Below, one piece after another: positions 11,001 through 62,650 of a stretch of 64,000 bases of DNA. The stretch comes from Trogon surrucura (taxonomy: Eukaryota; Chordata; Aves; Trogoniformes; Trogonidae). Under the pieces are notes generated by a model. The model searched no databases. It was given only the letters and a program-made list of their open reading frames with translations, and was not told the origin of the DNA. Positions within the stretch are counted from its first letter, which is position 1; the number at the start of each line of letters is the position of its first letter. Both the position numbers and the translations under genes were made by a program. The stretch lies in assembly GCA_020746105.1 (NCBI GenBank), contig CM036621.1:47464264-47528263 (forward strand), read 5' to 3'.

Positions 11001-13580
11001 CAATGCTATTCATAGTGCTGTGTCTCCCAGGATCATTGTGCAACACATGGCATACAGTAAGTTAGGTAATGTAAAGCAGCAAGAAAAGAGTAGTAACCTT
11101 TCTGGTAACATCTCACCACAGTTTTCCCCTATGTTATCCCCTGTGCCATTTTCAGCTACAAAGGCAAGCAGAGCAGTCGCTCCAGTAACCGATGCACGTG
11201 TGTGCGGGTCTCCTCAGCCAGTAAGCTGCACCTCAATCAGATGCGTTCTAAACCAGAAACATTTCCCACGTACAACAGCGCTTCATATCTTCATATCTTG
11301 TCTTCACCATCCTGGACCAACATGTTTTCACAACAGACACGGACTGGAACTGGCTCTTGTGCATCGAGGCAGGCCTGCACACAGCCAGGCAGCAGACAGT
11401 TGTATTTGCCATCAAGGTGACTCACCTGGGGAGTGTTCTGCTTCAGCAGAAGTTCCCTCTCCACCTACTTAATTACTAATCTGGAGACCTCATGTGGCAC
11501 CCTTGTAAGCACCCATGTACTCTGCCTGACAGGGCCCAGACTAGCTGCAAATCATGGTAAAGTGCATAGACTATGATAGCCATTGCCAGGAAAATAGCTA
11601 AATCCTCAGAAACAAACATCTTGGGAGATCATTCCTAGGGATGAAGATGGACACAAATGCTTTGCAAAGTAAATAAATGCCATTTGCAGTGTTTTTTTCT
11701 TCAGTCAGTAGCACGCCCAGTTATACCACACAAAATGCCACAAAATTCAGCTGCTATTTTAGACAGAAAGCAGAAGGAGCAACCTCACCATAGCAAGCAT
11801 CACAATATTTAAAGCTGGCCAACAATTCCTTCTCCATTTCAAAACGCAAACATCTGAAAACGTGTTTGAAGAAGTTAAATGAATTGCAATTCTCCCAGTA
11901 TACACATTATCACTGAAGAAACACGCAAGGATTGCAAACAAGGCCTTTGAAAACACTTTCTAGATTAATTTTCTCCCACATGGTGTAGTATTAGCTGAGC
12001 TTCTGCATTGCTGCACAGGTCCAGGTAGAGCGGGAAGAAGTCCATGTTGTTCACGCAGAGTCTGAGACATGGGTGCAGGGTTGGACCGGAGGCTGTCTTT
12101 CCTCCAGGGGATGATGCAGAAATACATTTTATTCTGGCACACCAGCATCACAGACCTCAGCAGGTCTGACAGGCAGACCATGCAAGCAACAAGCCAGATC
12201 TGGCTACTACATGAAGGAAAAGGAAGGAAGATTGATTCATTAAGACAAGTAATTAGTGGCTAAAGGAAACCCATGAATGGGCCCCTTTGAGTGAAATTGA
12301 AAAGCAAAGTGATTTTGGCAGCAGCAGCAGAACTCTTGGAATTAGGAGTGCTTTTTAACAGCAGTTGACAAGGACTAATTGCTGCCATTGAACATCAGGG
12401 GAGATGAGGAAAAAGGAGAGCTTGGGTAACATGGGAGTCCTGCCAGGAGAAAAACAGTCATCTTAACGTTTTACCATCATCTTGCGACAAGCAGAAAAGG
12501 CTCTTTTAATAAAAAAAAATAATTAAAAAATGAAAAAAATCCTAGTACATCCTGGTGAGACATTGATACTCTGGTGGATCAGTTACCGCTTGCTTGGTGG
12601 TTACTGCCAGCTCATAGAAATTATTCTTGATGAATCAGTACCTATGTGAGCAGAAAAAAGAAAAAAATTAGAGTAGAGCTCCTAAGCCCACCTCAACATT
12701 TTACTTTCATCCTTGGGAGATCGGTTCTGAAAAATGGATGTCTTGTGCAACACATGGGATCAAGGAGCTCTTTCCAGCACCCATCCAGAACACAGTGTCT
12801 CAGCAGAGTAGCAAAGATATTAGTTGTCAGGAAGTGAAAGCAGAAGTAGCACCTGCGTGCAAAGTACCTGGAATGGCCAATCCAGGATCTCACACGGAAG
12901 ATGGTCAGCGTGGATACAAGCACTCCCTTTCAGATGAGATCGCATAATACATACATCTGCTTCCTGTGAGACACTAACCTCTCTGTTCACATCATGACGT
13001 GAGCACTGTGGGCAGCCAAGGCTCAGCTTCAGAGTCAGGACAGCTCACGGCTTGATCACAACCGGGATGCCATTTAGACAGTTTAAAACTGGAAAGGGAC
13101 TTCTTCTTTTCAAGGCCCTTATTATCCGTAGTGAGAGGTTGCTTCCGCAAGCTCCATCGTAAACAACTATCGTCTTTCCCAGGCTACCTAACTGTAATTC
13201 ATTCACTCCTTTCTACACTTTATGTTGTTCAGACTTCCAGTTCCTCTCGTCACTGTTCTGAACACTCTCCAGCCACTTCATCATCTTCCTCAAGGCTCAG
13301 TGCTAACACTGGATGCTGTACCCAACAGAGGATTCATTGCACTATAAGCAGCAGCAGAATTACTTCCTATACCTCACAGACAACAAAACATCAGCTATTT
13401 GATATTCCATTTCAGACACTTTGCTGCAGAACTGCTGTCTCAACAGATTCTCCCACACTTTGTGCCTGTGTGGCCGGTAATTTCCCAGGTAACTGGAAAT
13501 GAAAATTCACTTTTTTTCTTAATGGATTGCAATCTATTTTTCAGACAAACTGCAGCTACTTTTGATCTGAGCCGCCACTG
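8067..13580. other. Intergenic region between PHF7-like and TRPM8 3' ends
   Basis: No gene is recognised. The open frames near 9253-9528 and 10022-10495 (+ strand) have no domain I recognise and no supporting splice sites. A possible exon on the - strand at about 11960-12208 is discussed as a finding. Confidence 0.5.
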
Positions 13581-13585
13581 ATTCG

Positions 13586-13632
13586 AGTAGGGTTGGACTG
13601 GATCAGCTCCAGAGTTCCATTATTCTATAGCC
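13586..13632 (+). mobile_element. Short CR1-like 3' end
   Basis: A short stretch resembles the CR1 terminus: GGTTGGACTGGATCA, then a CCAGAG segment, then a degenerate ATTCTAT tail. It is old, and it lies just past the predicted TRPM8 polyadenylation site. Confidence 0.45.
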
Positions 13633-13679
13633 TGTTCTCTGGGTGACTTGGGAATTTACTGCATCGAAGAAAAAGCCCA

Positions 13680-14595
13680 GTAACTTGCAATCCCTAAAGA
13701 TTTTATTAGGTAGTTGCAAGTCATTCATAACTAAACTGAACTTCAGGTCAAGTGAATATGAAGTTATGCCCAAAAAATGGCGAGGCAACTGATTCAAGAG
13801 CGTTTGGCACAGGTCTAAGTTGTCTTGCAGAAAAATCCTCTGTGGGGGAAGAAGCCAGGTTCCAACATTCAAGCTGATCAAGTCGTTCCAGATTATTCTT
13901 GTCAACAGCTACACTTCTTAATCTGCTGACTTTAAAGTAGACAGCATCCTCTACATCCACCAATATTGTCTGGCTTTCATATCCCACCGGAACCTGTGGC
14001 TCCAACCCAGTTCTTCAGCAGAACTTGATGAAAAAGGACACAAGGCTCATGACTAGACACTGAAGTGCAGCTCTGGAGATTTTGGGTCAACTCTCTGCTC
14101 CACAGTTTGTTGTACAGGACACAGGAAGGCTACAGTGCCCCACTTTGGACAATGGGAAAATAAACCTTATTCCTACCTACAATTCTGCCTTTTCTATTTG
14201 TTTTTTCATGGTTTTCAGAGTTAAAATGAACCAAATAGAAGGGATCCTGCACAGCACCTCCTAATTTTCCAGAGGGCCTCCAGCACAAAGACAACATCAT
14301 TCACAGTTTTTCAAAGGCAAGGGAGCAAAGCAAGTTATTTCAAACCATGCCAGCAACTGTTAGAAACACCAGATGGAAAACTATACTTTTCAGAAAAAAA
14401 GAGGAAGAGAATTTAGCTTGTACTTCTTTTCCAATATTAGACAACGTTAATACAAGCATCAATAATTAATAGTAACACTTCTTCCAGAGATGTACTGATT
14501 TAACATCACAAATGCTGAAAACTTACTCAAGTCAGAGAACAGAACTAAAGAGGGCTTACCCTGCTCAGGTAGCTGCTCTTGGATTTCAGCTGCAA
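13680..14595 (-). other. TRPM8: TRPM8 3' untranslated region
   Basis: Inferred from the stop codon at 14596-14598 to just past the first good AATAAA on the - strand (13702-13707). The stretch is open in one - strand frame (13748-14005), but nothing in it is recognisable as protein. Confidence 0.5.
13702..13707 (-). terminator. TRPM8: Candidate TRPM8 poly(A) signal
   Basis: AATAAA on the - strand, about 890 nt after the stop codon, followed by a T-rich segment. Other AATAAA matches exist further left (near 12130), so a longer 3' end is possible. Confidence 0.5.
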
Positions 14596-52602
<38,007 letters not shown>

Positions 52603-52608
52603 GGAAAC

Positions 52609-55600
52609 CTGAAAGAGCACGGCAGAGGGGGAGATGAACAAGCAATGGTCATTTCTTTCACTAGGTAAAAAACAGTGAGGACACTCAATACTTTAGGAAG
52701 GTAAGGAAGAGGTTAGTTTAATCAAGCATAAAGAATTAGGAAGCATACCGATTCCTAAAATATAAAACTAACATCAACAAAAAAACTCTTCTTTCATACC
52801 AAAAAGAGATTTTCCTCTTTCCTTCCTCATCCAAAAAGAACTCCAAGCCAACATACTTTGAGAAAGGAACACATATGCCATCCTACTGAATTCATCACCA
52901 TATCTTAACTCTTTCCCTTGCCATCTCTGATGGATAGGCTCAGGACTTTGAGCTGTCAGCTATATACAACAAGCAGTCCCTAATCCAGTGTATTTACAAG
53001 TTAAAGGGGATATTAAGAAGAAACATTTCAATTACAGAAGAAAAACTGCAGCATAAGAAGTTGGTCTGGCAGTACACCAGAAGCTCAGAGTAGATGCAGC
53101 ACCTGAACGCTGATCCCTCGGGTCTCTGCCCACTCCTGTAACAAGGGTAGTCAACGTGTGTGATCTGAAGGGTAAGTGGATTTAATGTCAAAAAGTCACC
53201 CTTGGAAGCAAACACACATCAGTTGTCCGCTAAAGCAGATGTCTGTACTGACCTCGCTGTCTTAAAAGGATGATCAATTCATTTGCACCAAAGCACAGAA
53301 CAAAATTTGTTTTATGCTAACAGCAAATGCTTCAGTTCCCTTTATGTTACTTTGCAAAATAATAACAGAAAAGGTCTTTTCAAGGAAAAAAAAAAAAAGC
53401 TGGCAGCCAGCTAAAGCAACGAGCTCAAATTCTACTTCTTCATTCAACATTTCTTTTTCCTCCTGCCTTTCCCCTCTCTGTGTACACTGGGCTGATTCTG
53501 CCGCTGTATGGCAAAAAACATCCCTCCCAGACACAGGAACCTGCATTCCCCAGCTCTGATGAAGCATTCTGGTGTAAATATATGATTTCTGAGATTCAAA
53601 AATTACGACGTGTGAAACAATTTACTTGGGGCACTTGACAAAGTGGGAATGGCACAGGCAGCAGGAGGCTGTAGTTGGAAATAGAACGATGGAGCATGAT
53701 GTGAACAGCTCCCAAAGCAGGACAGAAAAGTTTCCACAAAAACGTGTATATTTCTACTTCACAGTTATTTTAAAAACACTTTGAAAACCATTTCATGTTG
53801 AGGGGGAGCACGACTGACTCAGTGTCACCTGCTGTGCATGGCACAAGTCTACAGCTACTTCCCCCAAACTCTTCAGCATGTCTGAGATCTCAGTCACTCT
53901 TTTTATCACTGTCAAGTGATGGAAGAGCACAAAAAAGCCCTCTTCCTAGGTTAACAGCTAGACTTCATGATCTTAAAGGACTTCTCCAACCTAAATTATT
54001 CTATGATCATACTGCAACATGAGTAACTGGCACAGTGCAGTTGTCCCCAACTTTTGAAGTCTCATTTATTTCTGCTCTGATTTGCAGTTGTATGAGTTGG
54101 ATGCCTAAGAAGGTACCTGCACTCAATTCAGGCACAGGTTTTAATTTGATCATACTTTCAGTCGGCACCTATGGCAAACCAGTGTTCCGGAAAAGCTCGG
54201 AAGAACAAGTAAGTGTTACAAGGCAACAGCAATGCTGTCTCTCAAAGAACGGCCAAGAGCACGGTGTTTCAAACAGAGGTGGCATTATTGTTCCATAGAC
54301 AGAAGAACCTATTCCAAAGGCATGGCTCCCTGCAGAAAAAAGAACGGAAGGCTATATAATCTCTGCAAAACATAAAACCGGAACAAACAGTTACAATCTT
54401 AACACAGACCTCCCAAGACAACACTGAGCTAGCTCATGGGCCACGTAATACTGTGACTCAGGCACAAACTTGAAAACCTGGCACGTGGTCTGGCCATTTG
54501 CTTATATTTCACGAGGACTCCACGAGCACCTGAGCTTCTAACCATCACACCACCTTGTACAGACCTCCATCACGGCTCTCTGGGATTCTCACTCCAGAGG
54601 AATAACAAGAACCCTTTCCTCTGAAACCCAATGGTGTATAACCTCTTCATATCTCTTCCTCTCCCATCATGATCTCTCCCTGAAATATCAGCTTTGAAAC
54701 ACTGATCCAAAAATGACTTCTTAAAAATGTGCCATTGAGAACTACAGTTGTACTGGCCTAAGTCTTCCACATGGAAATTAATTTCAGCTGCAGATGAATG
54801 TCAGGTGACACACACTTGTGCAAGGTTTCAGACAGCAGATCGGCCTCAGACCAATTTATTTCCTCTCTCAGCACGGACAAAAGGTGTTACACTGCTTTTC
54901 AAATTGAGGCTGCAGAAGGAAACAGAGCACACTCCTGCTTTGAAGTTCATAATCTCCTTTGAGTTAATTACTCCAGCAGTTCCCATCATCAAAGCAAGGA
55001 CAGGAATCTGGCAAGCTTTGCAAAGGATTCAGAGAAAGACTTTGTAGCACACTCACTGAAACAGCTCCTAACAACAAACACCAGAACAAAGTGACCTCCG
55101 AAGAGGCCACCAGCCCTGTTTCAGACCTCCAGAAGAGAAGCATGCCTTTATTCATCCAGGAACTGTGAGGGCCTGTGGAAGAAGAGAGCATCTGTTTCTT
55201 TAAAAGTATCTGCTCAGGGGCCTTTTCAAGGCAAACAGGGATTAGAAAAGGAGGAAGCCATCAAAAAATTACAAAGAGGAGGAGAGGAAAATCTGACTGC
55301 GAGACAAATAAGAGAGTGATGAAACCCAAACCTAGTCAAGCACACTAACTGATAAGGCTATGTGGAATCTGAGAATGTTTATTCTAGTGAGGTTATCTGA
55401 TGGGGTGGGCTTGTCAAACGGGATACTAAGGAAAAGAGTGAAGCTGTACACCAAATATACAAGCAAGCTCATGGAGACAAAGACAAGAAAAAACATCTTG
55501 TCAGTAACTGATGAGTGAACAAGCAACTTCATGCAACCTGGGGCTTTGCAGCTGATGAGGTTGCAAATGTGAGGTTCAAGGACATTGGAGGGGGACGGTG

Positions 55601-58600
55601 GAACCCAAAAGACTGGCAGTTCTCACACTGCATTTCCAACCAGGGCAAGCAAGGTACACGGCAACAGCTGACCTTGGTGTTGGGGTTACGACAGGTCTCC
55701 CTCAGCACCCCAAAGACGTCTGTATCCCTCCTTCCCTCCCCAGGCAGGACATGAGCTTTGTACATTTTACCTAGGGCAAGGAGGGTTTCCAGGCAGGAGG
55801 GAGAAGCAGAGAAGCAATTATCCAAGTTCTAGCAGCTCCTCTTCTACAAAGACACACTGCCAGAGGAATCGATGTTGCTACAGTCACAAAGCAATCATCC
55901 TGCCCTTGTACCGTGCGAACTTTGGTAACAACCACTACAATGGCTGAGAGAGCACTGTCCTTACAAACACCAGACTGTTTGAAACAAAGCAAAGATACAC
56001 ATAACCCCACTTATATAACTAAGACCGGCAATCGTGCATCAGGAGACATATTTGCTCATAATCCAGAAAGCAAATTTTATCATTTCACATGATTGATATT
56101 TGGTGTAAAGATGGTTTTAAAGCTGTAATTCAAGATAAAAGTTCCATGGGGGGAAATATGTTTTGGTCTTTATTGACAGTTTTATTTTACTTGGTGATTT
56201 CTTCAATAAGTTAAGACCAGAAAAGTGACTATGGACAAAACTGCACAGAGAGAATATTAAAAGGAAACAAGGGCATTAAATTATTCATTCAAAACACTAA
56301 AGGATTTCAAGTTTCCCTCACTGCTTTTGTAAATAATTGATAACAATGAACGTGCCGCAAACAAACTGAAAAAAGTTAGCAAGAATGCAAAGGAACCCTG
56401 AAAACCTAGGACTTATTTTTAAAATTTAAGTTATGAAGAGCTGCTTTGATGCCACGGTGTTTAGCAGATATTTACGAGTAAAGCTCATGATCTCCACAAG
56501 CATTAGAAATAACACAGCAATCATACGTACTTTACAAGATGTGACACAGCTGCAGTCTACTTAACAGGCAAACACAGTTCATTTTCTATCACATTTCCAG
56601 CCCATTAAATACATAAGGAAGATATTTTTAAAGCAAAGACAAGTGCATTAAAGCATAACTTTCTTAAACTAACACATTTTGAGAGTAATAACCATTAACA
56701 CTAGAATAATCCTCTACAGTGTAAGACTAATACTATGATTTCCATAGCACTTGAGGGAACACGTTCCAAGGAAATGTTCAGCTTGGAGGAGCCTAAAAAA
56801 GATGTGACAAAAAATAACTAGTTCTAAAGAGACTTTAATAAATAGGCTTTTAAAAACTTGTCTGCAACTGAAAAAGCAAGACCAGCTTCCATTTTCAGAA
56901 AGCTTTCGGATAAATCTAACAACTATTTGCATTAGCATAATTCTAGCAACTGGCTTTATGTGAAAGCTCTCAAAAAGAAAAGGATGTCGCCAAACTTCAG
57001 ATGCACAGCTACCTCAATTTCAGCATATTTAAAGTATATGCTCTTAAATACAGAAAAATCAACGTCTAATCACATACCACCGTGGAACACTTACCAAAGT
57101 CTCCAGAACGTGCCCCAGCAATCCTACTGAAATCATTACTCAAAGAGGAAGGTTTTGATATACTTCGGCTTGCAAAGCCCCACCTTTTTGATCCGTGTCA
57201 TGCTTTCCTTTTAAGGGAGGGCACAGAGGAAGAGGTAATGCACAGGAGCAAGCAGCAGCATTACTCACCAATTAATAACGAAGGCGGGCGTAATTGCAGC
57301 AGCAGCATGAGGAAATGACAGTTGCAGGTCATTTGTAAGAGAAAAGCAAAGTTTCTGTCCCACCTGCTGCCAATGGACTGCAAAAACTAGCAACAATACT
57401 GCAGCTACTTTACGCAATCAAGTGCACCATTAAAAAGCCGTAAGTATAAAAAAAATGCTTGTGGGAATAAATAATAGGATTTTAATATATCGGAAGATAA
57501 TGAAACAGTTCTAAAAATCAACGCCTATTAATCTAATTTACTACAAGATTGTTGAAACACCGGTGAGTACAACAGAGGATTTCACAACAACTGATATTTT
57601 AACCCAACCAAAGTCTTACTCTCAGTTCCTCAGTTTGACACTCGGAGTAAAGTGACCTGGTTTTCTTCTGCCTGTGACTTGAAACTATTCGCTTTTAGCG
57701 GGAGTAATTTCTATTGCTGTGGTACTCACAGCAGCTCCTTGCAGAGCAAGATTGTTCCCAGTCCACTCTCCTTGCAGAAAGCAGAAGTACCCAGTGTGCT
57801 GCTGGAGAACCTGTTATACATCCTTATGATCGTCCACTTTGGACAGATGTAACCACCCCCCAGCTCTGTGCCTGCCCTACAACACACACTGTGCACTAGC
57901 AGTGTCCAAAGTTTTTAGTCTATCTGGGCAAAAATAATATTTTCCAATGGCAAGAGCTCCTCCATTAGCAATAATTCACACTTCTCAGCATTCCTGCATT
58001 CTTGGTCTGAGAACACGTATGCAAGTGTTCCAAACCTACAGTAATTACACCAAGTGACAGCAAACATGCTAATACTGACTGCTGCATTCCAGCAAAACCA
58101 GGTCTGTTTCCACCAGAGAGATTTCAGAATTTGCCAGTGCCGTTATCTATGCAGGAATCAAAATATGGCAAGCATTTCTATTAATAAGAAATGGAAATTC
58201 ACATAGATATGGAAACACTTCTGAGAGGAGAGACTGTACAGAAGGAAGATTCTTCTGCACACAAATAAACCTTATGACCCTTTAAAAAAACGTATAAAGC
58301 AAGAGAGCAGATTTAAGGCAAAGGTACCTTGAAGAGCTACAAGGGGTTTCTGAACCCTGCAGCCTCCACTGTGCTGAATGCCAGGTAGGATAGGATTTAT
58401 TTCAGTGGTCAGCAGTAAATCACTTTCTATTCCAGGACCTATGAGAACTTAAGGAGGACTTTTTATTGGTGATGGCAGAATTGATAGTGCACCCACAAAG
58501 TTAACCAATATAGCAATTCTCTTGTAAAGTTTGGTCTGTGGGTTGGTTGGTTTGGGGTTTTTTGTTTGTTTTTTTAACTCTGTTAGTCTCACTGCACCAC

Positions 58601-58880
58601 ACCAAGCAATATTTTTGATGCCAAGGAGACTATCATAGGCTGACAGCATTAAGGTCACCACTACTAGCCATGAAATAATTTTTTAGAAACAAAGTGGTTT
58701 CAGCTAAGCTTTAAGCCACACATTATTAGCACAGTGTTTAAAGATGATTTCTTACTGGAGGTTTGTATATGGGGTTTCACAGCACACCCACCACAGAATT
58801 CAATGGCTGAAAGTATTCTTGGGTCATCTCTTATCACCTGAAATTCAGAGAAGAGCCCAAGCTAGAACACAGATGGCTTT
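52609..58880. other. TRPM8 upstream region / 5' intron
   Basis: Sequence 5' of the first coding exon. The acceptor at 52608 shows that at least one untranslated exon lies in or beyond this region, but I cannot locate it or a promoter. No other gene is recognised. One short CR1 3' end is listed separately. Confidence 0.45.
53949..54008 (+). mobile_element. Short CR1 3' end
   Basis: AGCTAGACTTCATGATCTTA, then GGACTTCTCCAACC and ATTATTCTATGATCAT, resembles the last 60 bp of a CR1 LINE including part of the tail. Confidence 0.65.
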
Positions 58881-58885
58881 TGGAG

Positions 58886-59735
58886 TACTATTGAACCATG
58901 CCACCCAGAGGGACCCTGACAGGCTGGAGAGGTGGGCCCAGGCCAACCTCATGAAGTTCAACAAGACCAAGTGCAAGGTCCTACATCTGGGTCGAGGGAA
59001 TTCCAAGCACCAATATAGGCTGGGCAGTGATTGGCTTGAGAGCAGCCCTGAAGAAAAGGACTTGGGGGTACTGGTAGATGAGAAGCTCAACATGAGCCAT
59101 CAGTGCACACTTGCAGCCCAGAAAGCCAACCGTGTCCTGGGCTGCATCAAGAGGTGCGTGGCCAGCAGGTTGAGGGAGGTGATTCTTCCCCTCTACTCTA
59201 CTCTCGTGAGACCTCACCTGGAGTGCTGCGTCCAGTTCTGGAGCCCACAGCACAAGGAAGATATGGACGTACTGGAGCATGTCCAGAGAAGGGCCACGAG
59301 GACGATCAGAGGGCTGGAGCACCTCTCCTATGAAGACAGACTGAGAGAGTTGGGGCTGTTCAGTCTGGAAAAAGAAGGCTCTGAGGAGACCTAGTTGTGG
59401 CCTTCCAGTATCTTAAAGGGGCCTAAAAGAAAGCTGGTGAGGGGCTTGTTAGGATGTCGCATAGTGATAGGACTAAGGGGAATGGACATAAGCTAGAGAC
59501 AGATCGGTTCATTGGACGTTAGGAAGAAGTTCTTCCCCATGAGGGTGGTGAGACCCTGGCACAGGTTGCCCAGAGAGGGGGTGGAAGCCCCATCCCTGGA
59601 AGTTTTTAAGACCAGGCTGGATGGGGCTCTGGGCAGCCTGGTCTGGTGGGGGATGTCCCTGCCCATGGCAGGGGGGTTGGAACTAGATGATCTTCAAGGT
59701 CCCTTCCAACCCTGACAATTCTAAGATTCTATGAC
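58886..59735 (+). mobile_element. CR1 LINE 3' fragment, frame broken
   Basis: Encodes the CR1 reverse-transcriptase C-terminus ([52 protein letters not shown]) and runs in frame to a stop at 59394. Shifted remnants follow (RPWHRLPREGVEAPSLE near 59540), then the untranslated end and an ATTCTAAGATTCTATG tail. Confidence 0.95.
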
Positions 59736-62510
59736 AGATCAAGTGGTCAAAAAGGTGAAATTACTTATTCTGTTGAGTGCTAATCACCATCCTTCCCTAG
59801 CCTAAATTGTCCCCATGGGTCACTGGGGAGGACAAAATACCAAATATTACCATAGGACAGCCAGGGTACTTGGTAATAACAGCAGCTAGAACAAAGTGTC
59901 ATGAAGAACACTTTTATCATAGAAATCTCCCTGGATTTATTTTGCAAGGTGTTAACTCTGTTCCTGTTTCCGAGCAGGAAATAGATACTGATGCAGTTAT
60001 TTTATTGTGTTTGCCCCACCTCCTGTACCCCCTTTTATTGCTTGCTATGAAGGCCCATTCTTCCACTTTTTAATCAAATTGCAGAAACTCACCTTAAGCA
60101 GTGGTTGCCCCTTTGATGTTTTGATTTTGGATTCATAACCACCGGGGAGAACAAAACTGTTTCAGTATGTTTCCAGCTTCGATAATGCACATCTCAAGAG
60201 CATTAGAAGAGGAGAGGGAGAACGCAATGAAAATTATTAAATGTGAACCACGAGATAATACTTCAGCACTTCTCATCCTCGAAAGCACCCTGGACATTAC
60301 TAATATGAGCACAATAAACGTGGGGCAAAGTAATTATATTCCATTTCAACTCCATGTCCTTTTCCTCTCTACCTCACCTGGCTCCTTAAGTGCCCAGCTG
60401 TTCTTGGCAAAGGTGAGAAGTTCCTTCTTTGTGTCTTTTCCCATTTCCCAGCTCTGGCTACAGAGAACATCTGAGGCTGCTACACAGATCATGGGATGGC
60501 AGGTTAAGACTCTAGCAACACGCACCCCACAACAGCACCGAGATAAAGCAGAGGAAACTCTTCAAATAAAGCAAAAGGGCAAAGAGAGACAGCCCCTCCC
60601 CTCATTTTTAGCAAAGGAAGTGAGATTGCTTCCTGTTTCTGTGTGTGTGGAGCACTGGGATGCACCTATCAGTCACTACAGTAAGTCTCTTTCCTTTCAG
60701 ATAATACTGGCAATTTATTGTCTTATTGAAGCTCAGTAAAATAAGGAGCCACAGAAGGTATTCTTCATTGCAAGAAAGGTCAACAAAACTATTTAAACTC
60801 TACCACAGTCCTATCTGAAGCATAAGTGTGTTAAGTCCTGTTACAGTACAACTTTGGCAACAAAAACACAGATAGCAGAGCTTCTTTGGGGTTTGGGCCT
60901 CTAAGATTCTTCGAAAAACCTAAAGAGCATTTTTCTGTGGAAACGACTGCTCAGGAGACACGGTTCTGTGAACCGGCAACACTTTCTGGTTTCTCATTTC
61001 TTCCTATATTCAGGGAGGCAGGTGCACTGCTGGAGATAAATGGAGTTTCATAAAAAGGTACGCAGTTTCAGTGATTCTTACTCATTTTGAATGGAAAACC
61101 TTGTAGAATGGCATATTTCCAGCTGGCTGCTCAAGTCATGAGGATTTAATATTAATTACTGAAAGCAATTTTGTTATTATTAGCCATCTGCCTTTCCAAA
61201 GTATGTAACAGAATATCCTGTCAAGTCTACAATGACATGCTAAATGACACAGTAAAAAGAACATAACCTAGTGCAAAATGGGAATATTTCAGCAACTACA
61301 GATATTTCAGCTGTTCAAAAAGGGATAACTGATAGAGTTCAAATCTATCAGAAGCACCTCTTATTAGTCTGAGTGGCCAGCTAGTCTCACTTTAAAGACA
61401 GTCTCCTGGACAAATCTAAGCGTGACCTCACCAAGAGAGAGAGACCCAGCGTTATAGGACCTTGAAAGCTGGGTTAGGACAGAGCAGAAAGCTGTGGTCC
61501 CACCTTCTCTTATTACCCACCCTGCTGTTTCACAAGCATTTAAAATAGTTTTTAACAATTTAGACTCTTAAATGCAGACGCTTGTATTTACTTGAAGCGT
61601 GAGAGTGTATTGCATTTGGAGAACAACTGGTGAAATCATTCCAATCTGCGTGTTAGCCCAGAAAGCTTTAAAAGTGCATTTTGGTGTGAAATATTAATAG
61701 GTATGAACAGAACACTGTCAGATTCTTTCTATAAAAGCCTTAAAAATAAAAGAAATCCACCAAAACTAATTATGTAATTTTTCAGCTTATGAATGTTCAG
61801 AGTGACCAGCAATTGTGCACCTCAGGCTTTTATGCACTTAATTTGATGGAAATGTTCTGAGAAAGTATTCATCAAGCTTCGGAGGGGAGAGAGGAGGAGA
61901 TGAAAAGCTCAGGACACTTTCAATCAGCTAAAAAAAAAATAATAAAAGAAAAACAAACAAAACCAAAACTAAGGATCAACAAGCCCCAGACTCAAACACA
62001 CTAGTTAATTGAAGACTCACTCCCACAGGTTTCAATGCTTAGCCTTGCTACAGCTACATAGGTTTCTTTACCTGGTATCCAGAACAAGAATGTGCAACAA
62101 CCCAAAATAATCCAGTTGATGACTGTCACAGGGAAGTCCACTGCATTTACATAATAGTTCTTTAAGATATGAACTCAGCAACAAAAGTGTTCAAAACTAA
62201 AGAATTGAAAAATAAAAAAATAAATTGAACGTAGCGATAAATTCTCTTCACATCTGCATCAAAACTAAACTTAATCAAAACCACCTTCTTGAAATGGAAA
62301 TACACAGTTTAGTAATAAAGTATATTTGAGTGTATCCAGAACGTTTAAGAAAAAGACCAGGCTCATTCATTTTTTTTGAGGCTCATGGTAACATCATTGC
62401 AAGATTCAGAAGACTAGTATCACTTACTGTCCTATAGTTCACACATGAAACACGCTAAATACAGATTTCTATCTTGAGTGGGGGTTTTATATATAATATT
62501 CATATGTCCC
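59736..62510. other. Upstream non-coding region, nothing recognised
   Basis: Contains a 190-codon open frame (60167-60739, + strand) with no recognisable domain, and AT-rich sequence otherwise. No exon or regulatory element can be supported. Confidence 0.5.
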
Positions 62511-62511
62511 C

Positions 62512-62650
62512 CCTCTGGAAGGGCTCAAGGCCAGGCTGGCCAGGGCTTGGAGTAATCTGGTCTAGTGGAAGGCATCCCTGCCCATGGCAGAGGCGTTGGA
62601 ACTAGAGGATCCTTAAGGTCCCTTCAAACCCAAAGCAGTCTGGGATTCTC
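62512..62650 (+). mobile_element. CR1 LINE 3' fragment
   Basis: Contains CTGGAAGGGCTCAAGGCCAG, CCCTGCCCATGGCAG, GTTGGAACTAGAGGATCC and AAGGTCCCTTCAAACCC in CR1 order. 5'-truncated, with a degraded tail. Confidence 0.88.

Noticed and set aside
13748..14005. 85-codon - strand frame just past the TRPM8 stop
   Set aside because: Lies in the predicted TRPM8 3' untranslated region, has no recognisable domain, and is within chance expectation.
54030..54060. Sequence like a hAT terminus (CAGTTGTCCCCAACTTTT)
   Set aside because: No matching opposite terminus or 8-bp target duplication could be found, so a transposon cannot be supported.
58770..58860. Stretch resembling a reversed CR1 3' end next to the 58.9-kb CR1
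   Set aside because: Only a short, weak match; too diverged to call.
60167..60739. 190-codon open frame on the + strand
   Set aside because: About one frame this long is expected by chance in six frames of 64 kb. No domain, no splice context, and AT-rich surroundings.
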